From contig CAVZIE010000037.1 of NCBI GenBank assembly GCA_963775185.1, positions 521,732-585,731 of the forward strand: 64,000 bases of DNA. Direction: 5' to 3'. The notes beneath the pieces are model-generated. The model saw nothing but the letters and a program-made list of their open reading frames with translations. It was not told the DNA's origin and made no database searches. Position 1 is the stretch's first letter; each line of letters opens with the position of its first letter. The translations under genes were made by a program, and so were the position numbers. Below, piece after piece: positions 1-9,171 of the stretch. This DNA comes from JAPSGB01 sp963775185 (GTDB lineage: Bacteria; Myxococcota_A; Polyangia; Polyangiales; Polyangiaceae).

Positions 1-360
1 GGCGTGCGTGGCGTAGCCGCGACCCGACGGGAACGCGATGATCAGCGTCGCGTGGTCCTCGCCGCTTCCGGCGGCGGGCGTGCGCACGATCTTGCGATCG
101 ACGAGCTTGAGCGCGACGTACACGTAGCTCGCGTCGTAGCCGATGGACGCCGCCGCGCGGTCGCCGCCCGCCGAGCCGCGCAGGTGCTCGCCGAGCTCGG
201 TCAGCTTGCCCGGCCACTCGCGGAGCAGCCCGTCGATCTTGATCTTCGACTGCGACATGTCGTTCGCGTCGATCGCGCGACCGGCTGCCGGTGAGGCACG
301 GGCGACGAGCAGCGTGGCAACGGCGCCGAGCAGCGCCCCGAGACGGGCTGCGCCGCTCAC
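1..360 (-). CDS. secreted protein, CBM9/DOMON-like domain, 3' end outside window
   Basis: The minus strand is open from a GTG at 360 to the window edge (120 residues seen). It starts with a hydrophobic signal peptide (about residues 4-28, ending near ASPAAG), then a beta-rich stretch with KIKIDGLLREWPG and IGYDASYVYVALKLVD, the pattern seen in CBM9/DOMON-like carbohydrate-binding domains. The GTG overlaps the pspA stop (GTGA), so translation is probably coupled to pspA. Function beyond export and a possible sugar-binding fold is unknown. The open frame lacks a stop inside the window. Confidence 0.6.
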   Translation of the reverse strand, partial: MSGAARLGALLGAVATLLVARASPAAGRAIDANDMSQSKIKIDGLLREWPGKLTELGEHLRGSAGGDRAAASIGYDASYVYVALKLVDRKIVRTPAAGSGEDHATLIIAFPSGRGYATHA

Positions 361-1190
361 CGCTTGACCCGGAGCTCCTGCTGTTCCTGTGCCTCGAGCT
401 CGGCCAGCGCGGCAGCGAGCTCGTCCTGCTCGGCCTGGTCCTCGCCGGCTGCGCCCCGATCGGCCTGCGCTTCGACGCGCACGGCCTGCGCTTCGGGCGC
501 GGGCGGCGCCTCCGGCGGCAAGATACCCATCTTGCGCTTGAGCGCGTCGAGGTCCTCCTCCGCGCCTTGCGTCACCTCGAGCTGGCCGAACTTGTGCGCC
601 AGCACGTCGCCCGAGTACTCCTCCGCCAGCTCCGCGCCGGCCTCCGCCTCGGCCTCGAGCTGATCGATGCGCCCCGCCATGTCGTCGAACGCCTCGAAGG
701 CGCTCGCGTTGCGGAGCCCGCTCATCGTCTCCTGGATGGCCTTCTGCGCCTCGGCGCGCTTCTTGCGCGCGATCAGCAGGTTCTTCTTGCGCTTGGCTTC
801 CTCGATCTTGCCGTTGAGCGCGCGCAGCGCGAGCTTCAGCTGATCGACCGCCGCCTTCTGTTTCTGCCATTGATCGCGGTACTGCTCGGCGAGCGTCTCG
901 TGCTCCTTCTTCCGGGCCAGCGCTTCCTTCGCGAGCGCGTCGTCGGCAGCGCGCACGGCCATCATCGCGCGGCGCTCCCACTCCGCCGCGTTCGCCGCTT
1001 CCTGCTCCGCCTGCTTGGCCAGCCGCTTCTCGTCGGCGATGGACGAAGCGACCTGCTTCTTCGCCTCGATGAGCTGGGCGTTCATGTCGATCACGATCTG
1101 GTTCAGCATCTTCTCCGGGTCCTCGGAGCGGCTGATGAGATCGTTGATGTTGGATTTGATGAGCCTGGCCAGTCGCGCGAAGATTCCCAT
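357..1190 (-). CDS. pspA: PspA/IM30 family membrane-stress protein
   Basis: 277 residues, beginning MGIFARLARLIKSNINDLIS, the amphipathic N-terminal helix typical of PspA/Vipp1. Residues about 25-220 are an almost continuous charged coiled coil (ERRAMMAVRAADDALAKEAL, KKNLLIARKKRAEAQKAIQE), as expected for the ESCRT-III-like rod. The last 50 residues are Ala/Glu/Pro-rich and unlike E. coli PspA (about 222 residues). Family members polymerise on the inner membrane and protect it during envelope stress. It sits 9 bp after the YbjN/CesT-like gene at 1200-1601 and overlaps the next gene by four bases, so the three probably form an operon. Confidence 0.9.
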   Translation of the reverse strand: MGIFARLARLIKSNINDLISRSEDPEKMLNQIVIDMNAQLIEAKKQVASSIADEKRLAKQAEQEAANAAEWERRAMMAVRAADDALAKEALARKKEHETLAEQYRDQWQKQKAAVDQLKLALRALNGKIEEAKRKKNLLIARKKRAEAQKAIQETMSGLRNASAFEAFDDMAGRIDQLEAEAEAGAELAEEYSGDVLAHKFGQLEVTQGAEEDLDALKRKMGILPPEAPPAPEAQAVRVEAQADRGAAGEDQAEQDELAAALAELEAQEQQELRVKR

Positions 1191-1199
1191 GCTTTCCTC

Positions 1200-1601
1200 T
1201 CAGGCCTTCTTCTGCACCATCTCGCGCAACCCGGAGATGTGCTCGGCGAGCGCCAGGTCCACGTCGGCGAACACGGCCTCCAGCTCGTTCAGATCGAGCG
1301 TCTCGTTCTCGAGCGCCGCGGACAGCACGATGTTGTCACCCTCGATGCCGTACGCGGCGTGCAGCAGGTCCCGCGCGTTGAGCACGAGCAGGTGACGGAA
1401 CGCGCGCGCCTCTACCGCGGCGTCTCCGCGCGGCGCCTCGCCGATCGTCACCCGCACGACCACCACCGGGGGCGCAAGCCGGAGCGCCACCGGCGGTTGG
1501 TTCGGTGCAACGCTGACCAGATACGTCCCGTCTGGAGTGCGCTCGAAGCGGCGTTCGAGCTTGTTGAGGTGCGCCTCGAGATCCTCTTCGGTCCTGACCA
1601 T
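1200..1601 (-). CDS. YbjN/CesT-like (type III chaperone fold) protein
   Basis: 133 residues, start ATG (MVRTEEDLEAHLNKLERRF). The pattern DGTYLVS, then VVVRVTIGEAP, then RHLLVLNARDLLHAAYGIEG and a C-terminal acidic helix resembles YbjN or CesT/Tir-chaperone-like small domains. In many bacteria such proteins are encoded beside pspA. First gene of the inferred operon with pspA. I infer a role as partner or chaperone in envelope-stress handling; no catalytic motif is visible. Confidence 0.55.
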   Translation of the reverse strand: MVRTEEDLEAHLNKLERRFERTPDGTYLVSVAPNQPPVALRLAPPVVVVRVTIGEAPRGDAAVEARAFRHLLVLNARDLLHAAYGIEGDNIVLSAALENETLDLNELEAVFADVDLALAEHISGLREMVQKKA

Positions 1602-1670
1602 CGGGTCGCCAGCATAGCGCGACCGGCCCCGCCGGGTGACCGTGAATTTCCCTCATTTCTTCGCTGGTTT

Positions 1671-1740
1671 GCCGGTCCGGCGCGGAATCACCGGCGACGC
1701 GCCGGACGCGCTGGCCCGTCGATTCCGCGCCGGACCGGCA
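1671..1740. repeat. inverted pair of the dispersed REP-like element
   Basis: One copy reads forward at 1671-1689 (GCCGGTCCGGCGCGGAATC) and its reverse complement lies at 1721-1740, so the 70-bp segment can fold into a long hairpin. It lies between divergent genes (start at 1601 on the minus strand, start at 1828 on the plus strand). Confidence 0.75.
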
Positions 1741-1827
1741 TGCCTGCGGTAGGCATTTCCGTGACCGTTTTGAGTACGCTCGGCGGCGGGCGTGGAACGC
1801 CCCTGGTCGAGCGGCTATCGTGACTGG

Positions 1828-2085
1828 ATGCGCCGCTACGCTGAAGTGGTGCTCTCCGGGGTGCGCTTGGCGGTGGTGAGCCGCGACATCGGGCGTGCGC
1901 TGGAGCGCCTGACGCCCGCCGAGCGCGAGGTCGCGCGGAGCTACGCCGCGGGCAAGAGCTGCGCCGAGGTCGCTGCCGAGCGGGGAACCTCGCCGCACAC
2001 GGTCGCGAACCAGCTCGGGTCGATCTACTCCAAGCTCGGCGTGGCGGGCCGGACGGAGCTGGTCGCTCTGATCTGGGAGGGGTAG
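1828..2085 (+). CDS. small LuxR-type helix-turn-helix protein
   Basis: 85 residues from the ATG at 1828; an upstream in-frame GTG at 1792 is also possible. Almost the whole protein is a GerE/LuxR DNA-binding domain: LTPAEREVARSYAAGKSCAE then SPHTVANQLGSIYSKLGVAG. No sensor domain is present. The stop is three bases before the next regulator gene, which also ends in a LuxR-type domain, so the two are probably co-transcribed and may act as a pair. Confidence 0.8.
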   Translation: MRRYAEVVLSGVRLAVVSRDIGRALERLTPAEREVARSYAAGKSCAEVAAERGTSPHTVANQLGSIYSKLGVAGRTELVALIWEG

Positions 2086-2088
2086 CCG

Positions 2089-3102
2089 ATGCGGGGAGCG
2101 GGAGCCGTACCGGTCGTGGAGACCGCCTACCGGCTGGATCTGGACGACGAGGAATGGGTGGCGGAAATGGCCAGGCTCGGCTGCAAGACGCTGGGCGAGG
2201 ACGGCATGCCCGTGCACGGCGCCATCATCCGCAGCCACGAGCGCGGCTTCGAGTTCCTGAAGCGCTTCCTCGAGCCGTACGATCCGGAGTTCCTGGCAGC
2301 CGTCGACCGCATGGAGGGGTGGGTCCCCCGGCGAATCAACGCGGTGAAGTACCGGAAGACGCGCTGCTCGACGGCCACGGAGCTCGCCGTCGAGCACCAC
2401 GCGCCGGCGCTGCTGTCCACGGCGTTGCTCACGCGATACCTGGGCCGCTGGGGCGTCGCCGACGTCGTCCAGGTGCAGGGCGCCGGGCTCGACGACATCA
2501 CGGTGGGCTTCACCGCGTCGCTGCGCGAGGCGTCGCGCGTGCCGCCGCGGCTGCGACACACGTGGGAGCTCGTCGCGACGCACATGGCGGCGGGCTTCCG
2601 CCTGCGGCGCGCGCTGTCCGATCGGGCGGCGGCGCTGGAGCACGCCGAGGCGATCTTCGATCGCAAAGGGCACTCGCTGCACGCGGTCGGCGCCGCCGCG
2701 GACCCCGAGTACCGGGACCTGCTGCGGCAGGCCGTGCGATCGGTCGACGAAGCGCGCTCGCGCGGCGGCCGCGACGACCCGGAGCGAGCGCTCGATCTGT
2801 GGAAGGGCTTGTTCGCCGGGCGCTGGTCGGTGCTCGAGGTGTTCGACACCGACGGACGCGCGTTCATGGTCGCGTGCGAGAACGACCCGGCCGTGGCGGA
2901 ATCACGCGCCCTCACGCGCCGCGAGCGCCAGGTCGCCGAGCTGGCGTCGCGCGGCCACTCCGAGGAGCTGATCGCCTACACGCTGGGCCTGAGTGCTTCC
3001 ACGGTGCGAACGCACCTCGATCGCGCCGTCAAGAAGATGGGGCTGAAGGGGCGCCTCGGGATCATCCGCGCCGCGAAGATGCTGGCGAAGACCGACAAGT
3101 AG
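2089..3102 (+). CDS. LuxR-family transcriptional regulator
   Basis: 337 residues. The C-terminal 60 residues are a LuxR/GerE helix-turn-helix (LTRRERQVAELASRGHSEEL, LSASTVRTHLDRAVKKMGLK). The N-terminal 260 residues form an alpha-rich region with no motif I can name. It follows the small HTH gene at 1828 with three bases between them. It converges with the CDF gene, and a REP-like copy fills the 27-bp gap. Confidence 0.75.
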   Translation: MRGAGAVPVVETAYRLDLDDEEWVAEMARLGCKTLGEDGMPVHGAIIRSHERGFEFLKRFLEPYDPEFLAAVDRMEGWVPRRINAVKYRKTRCSTATELAVEHHAPALLSTALLTRYLGRWGVADVVQVQGAGLDDITVGFTASLREASRVPPRLRHTWELVATHMAAGFRLRRALSDRAAALEHAEAIFDRKGHSLHAVGAAADPEYRDLLRQAVRSVDEARSRGGRDDPERALDLWKGLFAGRWSVLEVFDTDGRAFMVACENDPAVAESRALTRRERQVAELASRGHSEELIAYTLGLSASTVRTHLDRAVKKMGLKGRLGIIRAAKMLAKTDK

Positions 3103-3104
3103 CG

Positions 3105-3122
3105 GTTCCGCGCCGGACCGGC
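3105..3122 (-). repeat. REP-like element copy
   Basis: GGTTCCGCGCCGGACCGGCA-type copy, lying between the converging stops of the LuxR gene (3102) and the CDF gene (3130). Confidence 0.7.
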
Positions 3123-3129
3123 ATCCCCT

Positions 3130-4089
3130 TCAGATCGGGCCCTGGTCGCGACCGCGGCGAACGGCGACGAGCTCTTCGGGCGGCGGAGGCTCGGGCTGCA
3201 CGGTGACGTGATCGAGGTGGTGCTCGTCGTGGAGTCGCTCGGCGATCGCCCGGCATACGTCGGTGCCGTGGGCGCCGCGCGCGAGGGTGACGTGGACCGT
3301 GAGCGCGTCGAAGCGATCGCTGATGCGCCACACGTGCAAGTCGTGGAGCGACGCGACGCCCTCGCAGGCGAGGATGGTGCGCTCGACGGCGGCCACGTCG
3401 AGGTGCGACGGCGCGGCTTCGAGCAGGATCGCCGTGGTCTCGCGCAGCACGCGCCAGCCGCTGAAGGCGACCAGGATCGCGATCAGGACGGAGAGCGCGG
3501 GGTCGGCACGCCACCAGCCGAGCGTGACGACGGCGATGCCGGCGAGGATCGCGGCAACCGAGCCGAGCGCGTCGGTGAGCACGTGCGCGAAGGCGGCGCG
3601 CACGTTGAGGTTCTCGCGCTGGCCGGTCATCAGGATCGCGGCGACCACGCCGTTGACGACCAGGCCGACGCACGCTGTGACCAGCATGCTGACGCCGTGG
3701 ATGTGCTCCGGTTGGAACCAGCGCTGCACGGCCTCCGCCACGACCCAGACGGCGGTGACGGCGAGCGCGACGCCGTTGACGAACGCGGCCAGCACCTCCG
3801 CGCGACGGAAGCCGAACGTCGAGCGGGCGGTGCGCGGGCGGCTCGCGAAGCGCTGGGCGACGAGCGCGAGACCCAGGGCGCCCGCGTCGGCCAGCATGTG
3901 TCCCGCGTCGGCGAGCAGCGCGAGGCTGTGGCTGGTGACGCCGACCACGGCCTCGACCACCATGAACGAGCCGGTCATGGCCAGCGCGACGGCGAGCACG
4001 CGCGTCGGCGCCGCGGCGTGCTCGTGCTCGTGTTCGTGATGGCCGCCGTGACCGTGGCCCGGGGCCTCGACGGACAAGGAGCCGCTCAT
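3130..4089 (-). CDS. cation diffusion facilitator (CDF) metal exporter
   Basis: 319 residues from the ATG at 4089. After an N-terminal His-rich stretch (HGHGGHHEHEHEHA, a likely metal-buffering segment) come six transmembrane helices: LAVALAMTGSFMVVEAVVG, then SLALLADAGHMLADAGALGL with the family metal site (HxxxD), and FAHVLTDALGSVAAILAG with the second HxxxD. A cytoplasmic ferredoxin-like domain with LHDLHVWRIS follows. The family exports Zn(II) and related ions from the cytoplasm by proton antiport. The start codon overlaps the protease stop (ATGA), suggesting coupling. Confidence 0.9.
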   Translation of the reverse strand: MSGSLSVEAPGHGHGGHHEHEHEHAAAPTRVLAVALAMTGSFMVVEAVVGVTSHSLALLADAGHMLADAGALGLALVAQRFASRPRTARSTFGFRRAEVLAAFVNGVALAVTAVWVVAEAVQRWFQPEHIHGVSMLVTACVGLVVNGVVAAILMTGQRENLNVRAAFAHVLTDALGSVAAILAGIAVVTLGWWRADPALSVLIAILVAFSGWRVLRETTAILLEAAPSHLDVAAVERTILACEGVASLHDLHVWRISDRFDALTVHVTLARGAHGTDVCRAIAERLHDEHHLDHVTVQPEPPPPEELVAVRRGRDQGPI

Positions 4090-5325
4090 GGGCGTCGGCG
4101 GTAGAGCAGCGCGAGCCCCAGCACCAGCGAGCCGACCAGCCACGGTACGGGCTTCGCGGGGCCCTGGCGCACGATGCTGCAGCCGCTGCTACTGCCGGAA
4201 TCCGCGCTGCCGCCGGTCGCCGACGGGTCGAGGCACACGCCCAGGCCGGTGTCGCACGTGGTGCCCGACGCGCAGCTGCCGTCGGTGCCGCAGGCGGCCA
4301 CGCACGTGCCCGACGTGCCGTCCGAGGAGTAGCACTGGTAGGCGGCCTGGCAGCCTTCGCTCGCGCTGCACGCATCGCCCAGGGCGCCGCCGGTCGGCGG
4401 CGGCGCGGCGTCCGTGCCGCCGTCGTCCGGCGAGGCCGGCGTGCTCGAGCCGGTGACGGCCCAGAACGGCGGGTCGTAGCCGCCGGACTTCGCCGCGTCG
4501 AGCGCGGTCTGGATGATCAGGTCCTTGTGCGACGCGACGTCGCCGTACACGCTCGACAGACAGCCGGTCGGACCGCGCGAGAGCACGCCCATGACGCGCC
4601 CCTGGGCGTCCAGCGCCGGTCCACCCGAGTCGCCCGGACACGTCTTCGAGTTGCCCAGCCACTCCGACGCTTCAACCGACAAGCCCGAGCCGCAGTCCGT
4701 GCCGTGGCAGCTGACCTGGTTGTCGTCGAGACGCATGCGCGTACCGTTCGACGAGTTGTTGTTCGGATCCGTGAGCCCGAAGCCGACGGCCGAGTACGGC
4801 TCCGGGTAGTCCGGGGTGGAGTCGATGCGCGGCACGATCGGCGTCGCCACATCGGCGGGGATGCCGGCGCCCTCCAGCGTGATGAGCGCGATGTCGTTGC
4901 CGCAGATCTTGGTGCTCTCCGGCGGCACGACGACGGTGCCCGCGCCCTTGTAGAATTCGGGCCCGTCCGCCGTCGGCGGTGTGGTCAGGACGCGTGGCGC
5001 GCAGCATCTCCCCGGTGGCCTGGAGCCCGAAGCCCGTCTGCGTGCAGTCCACGCTGTTCTGCGGACCGTTGTTCTGTGTGAGCGCGACGCAGTGCCGCGC
5101 CGTGAGCACCAGGTTCGGCGCGATCAGCGTCCCGCTGCAGTGCACCTGGAAGTAGCCGAAGGCGCTGAATGCGAGGGCGACGGCGGCCTTGTCCGCGTCG
5201 TCCACCTGACCGCCGACGATCGGCTGCTCGATGATCCCGGGCCTTCCGCTTTCGGGGGCAGCGCCGCAAGCGAGGACCGGGAGCGCGCTCGCCGCAGCGA
5301 GCAGCAAGCCAAGGGTTCGTGTCAT
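4086..5325 (-). CDS. trypsin-like serine protease with MYXO-CTERM-like tail, one frame break
   Basis: Two overlapping frames join near 4985 into one S1-family protease of about 412 residues. The first frame (from 5325) gives a lipoprotein-like signal (ALPVLAC), the mature N-terminus IVGG and the histidine box LTARHC. The second gives the aspartate box NDIALI and the serine box GDSGGP. A Cys-rich linker follows, then a C-terminal hydrophobic helix ending LLYRRRP, as in MYXO-CTERM anchors. All three catalytic residues are present, so the break is either a sequencing indel or very recent. Expected to be an exported, surface-anchored protease. Confidence 0.8.
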
Positions 5326-5435
5326 GGGCGCCTCCAGCAGGGGCGACAACTGTAGCGGCTCAGCCGGCGCCCGCCAACCGCCGGCGTGACCGCGTGACCG
5401 CGTGACCCCCCCGCGCTCGTGGTGTAGTCTTGGCC

Positions 5436-6887
5436 ATGTTCCCCAAGAACTTGCGCGAGTGCCTGACGTTCGACGACGTCATGCTGCTGCCCGCGTACAG
5501 CGACGTCCTGCCCCCGGACGTCGATGTGCGCACGCGATTGACGCGGGGCATCGAGCTGAACATCCCGATCGTCAGCGCGGCGATGGACTCCGTCACGGAG
5601 GCGCGCTCGGCGATCGCCATGGCACGCCAGGGCGGCATCGGCGTCATCCACAAGAACTTGCCGCCGCTGGCCCAGGCCGAGGAGGTCGACCGCGTCAAGC
5701 GCGCGGAGAGCGGCATCATCACGAACCCCGTCACGGTGCGTCCAAGCGAGTCGCTCCGCGACGCTTTGGCGGTGATGCGCGAGCACGACGTGTCCGGCGT
5801 ACCCGTCGTCGAAGGCGACTCGCCGGTGGGCATCCTGACGGCGCGCGACATCCGCTTCGAGAAGAACCTGGACCAGCCCGTGAGCGCGTTGATGACGACC
5901 GATCTGGTCAGCGTGAAGCCGGGCTGCAAGGTGGAAGAGGCGAAGGAGCTCCTGCACAAGCACCGGATCGAGAAGTTGCTCGTCATCGAAGGCGGCAAGC
6001 TCGTGGGGCTGATCACGATCAAGGATCTGATGCAGGCCGCGCGCAATCCGTCCGCGCTCAAGGACGAGCGCGGACGCCTGCTGGTGGGCGCCGCCATCGG
6101 ACCGGGCGCCGATCGCGTCGAGCGCGCCGACGCGCTGGTCGAGGCCGGCGTGGACGTGCTGGTCGTCGACACGGCCCACGGTCACTCGCGCGGCGTGATC
6201 GAGACGGTGCGCGAGATGCGCAAGCGCCACGCGAAGCTGCAGCTCATCGGCGGCAACATCGCCACGGCCAAGGCCGCCGAGGCGTTGATCGAGGCGGGCG
6301 TGGACGCGATCAAGGTCGGCATCGGGCCGGGCAGCATCTGCACCACGCGCATCGTCGCCGGCATCGGCGTACCGCAGATCACGGCCATCTCCGACTGCGC
6401 CGAAGTCGCCGACCGCCACGACGTGCCGGTGATCGCCGACGGCGGCATCAAGTACTCGGGCGAGGTAACCAAGGCCATCGCCGCCGGCGCGTCGTGCGTG
6501 ATGATCGGCTCGCTGTTCGCCGGCACCGACGAGGCCCCCGGAGAAATCGTCCTCTACCAGGGCCGCAGCTACAAGGTGTACCGCGGCATGGGCTCGCTCG
6601 GCGCGATGAAGAAGGGCAGCAAGGATCGATACGGCCAAGGCGGCACGGCCGACGAGAAGCTCGTGCCCGAGGGCATCGAGGGTCGCGTCCCGCACCGCGG
6701 CTCGCTCGGCTCGATCCTGGCGCAGCTCGTCGGCGGCCTACGCTCCGGCATGGGCTACACCGGCTCGCACTCGATCGCCGAGCTCCGCACCAAGGCGGAG
6801 TTCATCCGCATCACGTCGCAAGGCCTGCGCGAGAGTCACGTCCACGACGTGATCATCACGGAGGAAGCGCCGAACTACCGCGTGTAG
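5436..6887 (+). CDS. guaB: IMP dehydrogenase
   Basis: 483 residues from the ATG at 5436; an in-frame TTG at 5430 is less likely. The TIM barrel begins LTFDDVMLLPAYSDVLP. Two CBS domains follow (about residues 90-205, with EHDVSGVPVVEGDSPVGILT). The catalytic loop GSICTTR carries the active cysteine, and the mobile flap region has YRGMGSLGAM. It oxidises IMP to XMP with NAD+, the committed step of GMP synthesis. Length and motifs match the bacterial family. It stands alone, converging with the outer-membrane gene 7 bp away. Confidence 0.97.
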   Translation: MFPKNLRECLTFDDVMLLPAYSDVLPPDVDVRTRLTRGIELNIPIVSAAMDSVTEARSAIAMARQGGIGVIHKNLPPLAQAEEVDRVKRAESGIITNPVTVRPSESLRDALAVMREHDVSGVPVVEGDSPVGILTARDIRFEKNLDQPVSALMTTDLVSVKPGCKVEEAKELLHKHRIEKLLVIEGGKLVGLITIKDLMQAARNPSALKDERGRLLVGAAIGPGADRVERADALVEAGVDVLVVDTAHGHSRGVIETVREMRKRHAKLQLIGGNIATAKAAEALIEAGVDAIKVGIGPGSICTTRIVAGIGVPQITAISDCAEVADRHDVPVIADGGIKYSGEVTKAIAAGASCVMIGSLFAGTDEAPGEIVLYQGRSYKVYRGMGSLGAMKKGSKDRYGQGGTADEKLVPEGIEGRVPHRGSLGSILAQLVGGLRSGMGYTGSHSIAELRTKAEFIRITSQGLRESHVHDVIITEEAPNYRV

Positions 6888-6893
6888 CGCGGA

Positions 6894-8030
6894 TCAGAAC
6901 GACAGCGACGTCACGCTCTTGCGGCGCGCCGAGGCCGAACGCTTCTCGTCCATGTCGAAGCGGTACATGAAGCCGATGCGTGCGCCGAGGTTCGTCTCCG
7001 AACCCGCGCCCGGCGCGCAGCCGTCGAGATCGACGGCGTCGCTCGACAGGCGATGCGCGGTCAGGTCGGCCTGGGCGATGAACGCCAGGTGCCGATCGAG
7101 ATCGACGTCCATGCCGACGCCGCCGCCGAGCCCGAAGCCGGGGCCTTGGCTCGCCGAGCAGTCGTAGGCCTTCGGCGTCGAGAAGTCGTACGTCTGGGTG
7201 CCGCTCGCACGCACGTGCTGCCAGCTCATCCCGACCTGCAGCTGCACGAACAGCCCGATCGTGTCCGAGCGCAGAGGATAGGCGCGGCCACCCAGCCACA
7301 GCGCGGTGAGACTGCGCTCGACGTCGTAGTTCGCACTTTGCGGCGCCGTGCGTCCGGAGCCGAGTCCGATCTGCTGCACGGCAAGCCCGACGGAGAGCAC
7401 GCGACTCGGCGCGAACCAGCCGCCAAGCCCGTACTCGAGCCCGACCGGCGCGTTGCGCGTGAAGTTGTCGGGCGAGTCCAAGCGGAAGTTCGGCCCGGCC
7501 TCGAGCTCGATCCCCAGGGTCTGTTCCGGCGGCGGCAGCTTGGCCTCGGATTTTGCGCCGCCCTGATCCTGCGCGGAAGCGGCAGCGGGCATCATGCTCG
7601 GTGCTGTGCTGGGCGCGGGCGTCACCGGCGGTGCGGGCGCGGGAGCCGGTGCGGGCGGCGCAGGGGCCGGGGGTTGTTGGACCGGCGCGGTATCGACCGG
7701 AGGCGTCGTCCCGGGCTGCGTCGCACCGTTCGGCGGCGTCGCGTCCGCAGGCGGCGTCTCGCCAGGTGCTGCCGCTCCTGCGTCGGGAGTCGTCGCACCC
7801 GCGGCGCCTTGATCACCGGCGGGCTTGTCTTCCGGCTTCTTGTCTTCCGGCTTCTTGTCTCCGTCCTTGGCGGCGCCCGCCTTGTCGTCCGGCGTCGCCG
7901 GCTTGTCGGGGGACGCCGGCGCGTCCGCCGCGGGAGGCGCGGCCGGTGCCGGAGGCGTCTGGGCGGACGCGACGACGGCGACGAGACTGGTGGCGAGAGC
8001 GGCGAGACACACGACTGGGCGGAGGCGCAT
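6894..8030 (-). CDS. outer-membrane beta-barrel protein with Pro/Ala-rich N-terminus
   Basis: 378 residues with a clear Sec signal peptide (CLAALATSLVAVVASAQ). Residues about 25-160 are a low-complexity Pro/Ala/Asp region with a repeated DKKPEDKKPEDKP segment. The remaining 215 residues show alternating amphipathic strands (GIELEAGPNF, VGLEYGLGGWF, LGLGGGVGMDVDLDRHLAFI). The final barrel-like strand is IGFMYRF, but the protein continues to KSVTSLSF. A porin-like or OmpA-like barrel in the outer membrane is inferred. The disordered N-terminus may span or contact the cell wall. Confidence 0.65.
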   Translation of the reverse strand: MRLRPVVCLAALATSLVAVVASAQTPPAPAAPPAADAPASPDKPATPDDKAGAAKDGDKKPEDKKPEDKPAGDQGAAGATTPDAGAAAPGETPPADATPPNGATQPGTTPPVDTAPVQQPPAPAPPAPAPAPAPPVTPAPSTAPSMMPAAASAQDQGGAKSEAKLPPPEQTLGIELEAGPNFRLDSPDNFTRNAPVGLEYGLGGWFAPSRVLSVGLAVQQIGLGSGRTAPQSANYDVERSLTALWLGGRAYPLRSDTIGLFVQLQVGMSWQHVRASGTQTYDFSTPKAYDCSASQGPGFGLGGGVGMDVDLDRHLAFIAQADLTAHRLSSDAVDLDGCAPGAGSETNLGARIGFMYRFDMDEKRSASARRKSVTSLSF

Positions 8031-8066
8031 GGGCGGACTATCCCTCTACGGCCGCCCCGCGTGCAA

Positions 8067-8324
8067 TCACTCGCGACGTCCGGGGCGTCGCGCATGCGTG
8101 CGGGACCAGCGGACCGCCGCTTGCGCCGGCCCGCTCCAGCCCGCGACCAGACGTCGCTGGGCGCGCGTCAGCCGCAGGGCCAGAAGGCGCGCACGCGGTC
8201 GCTCGCCCGCCATCAGCAGCCGGACCGTCTCGGCGGCGGCGACGACGAACAGCAGCGACACCAGCGCGAGCAGCGCCACGGCGGACCAGACAGGGCCGAA
8301 ATATGCGAAAAGATTATTGAACAT
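8067..8324 (-). CDS. small single-pass membrane protein
   Basis: 85 residues from the ATG at 8324 (MFNNLFAYFG). One long hydrophobic helix (VWSAVALLALVSLLFVVAAA) is followed by a basic Arg-rich tail, predicting a cytoplasmic C-terminus. No family recognised. An upstream extension to 8387 is open but reads through A/T-richer DNA that looks like promoter. Coding potential is supported mainly by the membrane segment. Confidence 0.45.
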   Translation of the reverse strand: MFNNLFAYFGPVWSAVALLALVSLLFVVAAAETVRLLMAGERPRARLLALRLTRAQRRLVAGWSGPAQAAVRWSRTHARRPGRRE

Positions 8325-8427
8325 GACGCACCCAATACAAACTGGCCGTGCAGAATGTTTTGTAGGCACTCCGACGCGGTGTGTCAATAGGTAGCCGTGC
8401 GCGAGGCCGGGCAGGCCGCGACGGCGA

Positions 8428-9036
8428 TCAGGGCTCGAACAGGGACATGGCGATCGCCTCGAGGGCGGTCTGGATCGCCGCGTCGTCCTCGGGCGGCGGC
8501 GGATCGAAGAAGTCGTGAAGCGCCAGGCCGTCGAGCGCGCCGAGCAGCAAGCGCGGCAGCACGCGGGCGGGCACCTTCGGCTTGAGCCCGAACTCCGTCA
8601 GGCTCGCGAGCAAGTGCTCGACCACCTCGTGGCGGTTCGCCTCGAACATGGCGGCGAGCGAGCTGCGCAGCTTGGGGTCGTGCAGGCCCTGGGCCATCAG
8701 ATCCGCGAGCACGCGCAGCTCCGGCCCGCCCTCCTTGCGACTGACCCGCATCTCGCGCAGCGCGCGCGAGATCTTGTCCGACGGGTTGCCCGGGGCCTCC
8801 CACGCCGCACGCACGCGATCGCGCATGGCGGCCGCGCAGTGATCGAGCACCTGGGAGATGAGGTCTTCCTTGCTCTCGAAGTGGTAGTGCACGGCACCCT
8901 TGCTCATGCCGGCGGCGGTGGCGATGTCGCTCACGCTGGTACGGGCGTAGCCGTTGTCCGCGAGGGCCTGGATGGCGGCGTCGAGCACCTGCTTCCTGCT
9001 GGCCTCGCTCTTCTTGTAGGAGCCGCGCGCGCGCAT
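8428..9036 (-). CDS. TetR-family transcriptional regulator
   Basis: 202 residues. The N-terminal helix-turn-helix is canonical: RKQVLDAAIQALADNGYART then SVSDIATAAGMSKGAVHYHF and ESKEDL. The C-terminal 140 residues form the alpha-helical ligand-binding and dimer domain. Such proteins usually repress a neighbouring transporter or enzyme in response to a small ligand. No obvious target sits beside it; the two tRNA-Ser genes lie upstream. It ends MSLFEP. Confidence 0.9.
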   Translation of the reverse strand: MRARGSYKKSEASRKQVLDAAIQALADNGYARTSVSDIATAAGMSKGAVHYHFESKEDLISQVLDHCAAAMRDRVRAAWEAPGNPSDKISRALREMRVSRKEGGPELRVLADLMAQGLHDPKLRSSLAAMFEANRHEVVEHLLASLTEFGLKPKVPARVLPRLLLGALDGLALHDFFDPPPPEDDAAIQTALEAIAMSLFEP

Positions 9037-9171
9037 TTCGACCTGGAACAGGCCGGATACAGGCTCGGGGACCGGCGCGCAAGCCTGGGCTCCCCGAGAG
9101 GGAAAGGCGGGCGCTTCCCGGGGCTTTCGACGGCGTTGACAGTCCGGGGGGCGCCTGCCACATTCCGCCGC

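Noticed and set aside
291..1823. 510-residue plus-strand open frame opposite pspA
   Set aside because: The minus strand encodes a clear PspA and a YbjN/CesT-like protein; the plus frame is their antisense shadow.
8428..8448. Third copy of the MSLFRA gene start
   Set aside because: The similar GAACAGGGACATGGC lies inside the TetR C-terminus (MSLFEP) with neither REP-like core nor ECF-like promoter; chance match.
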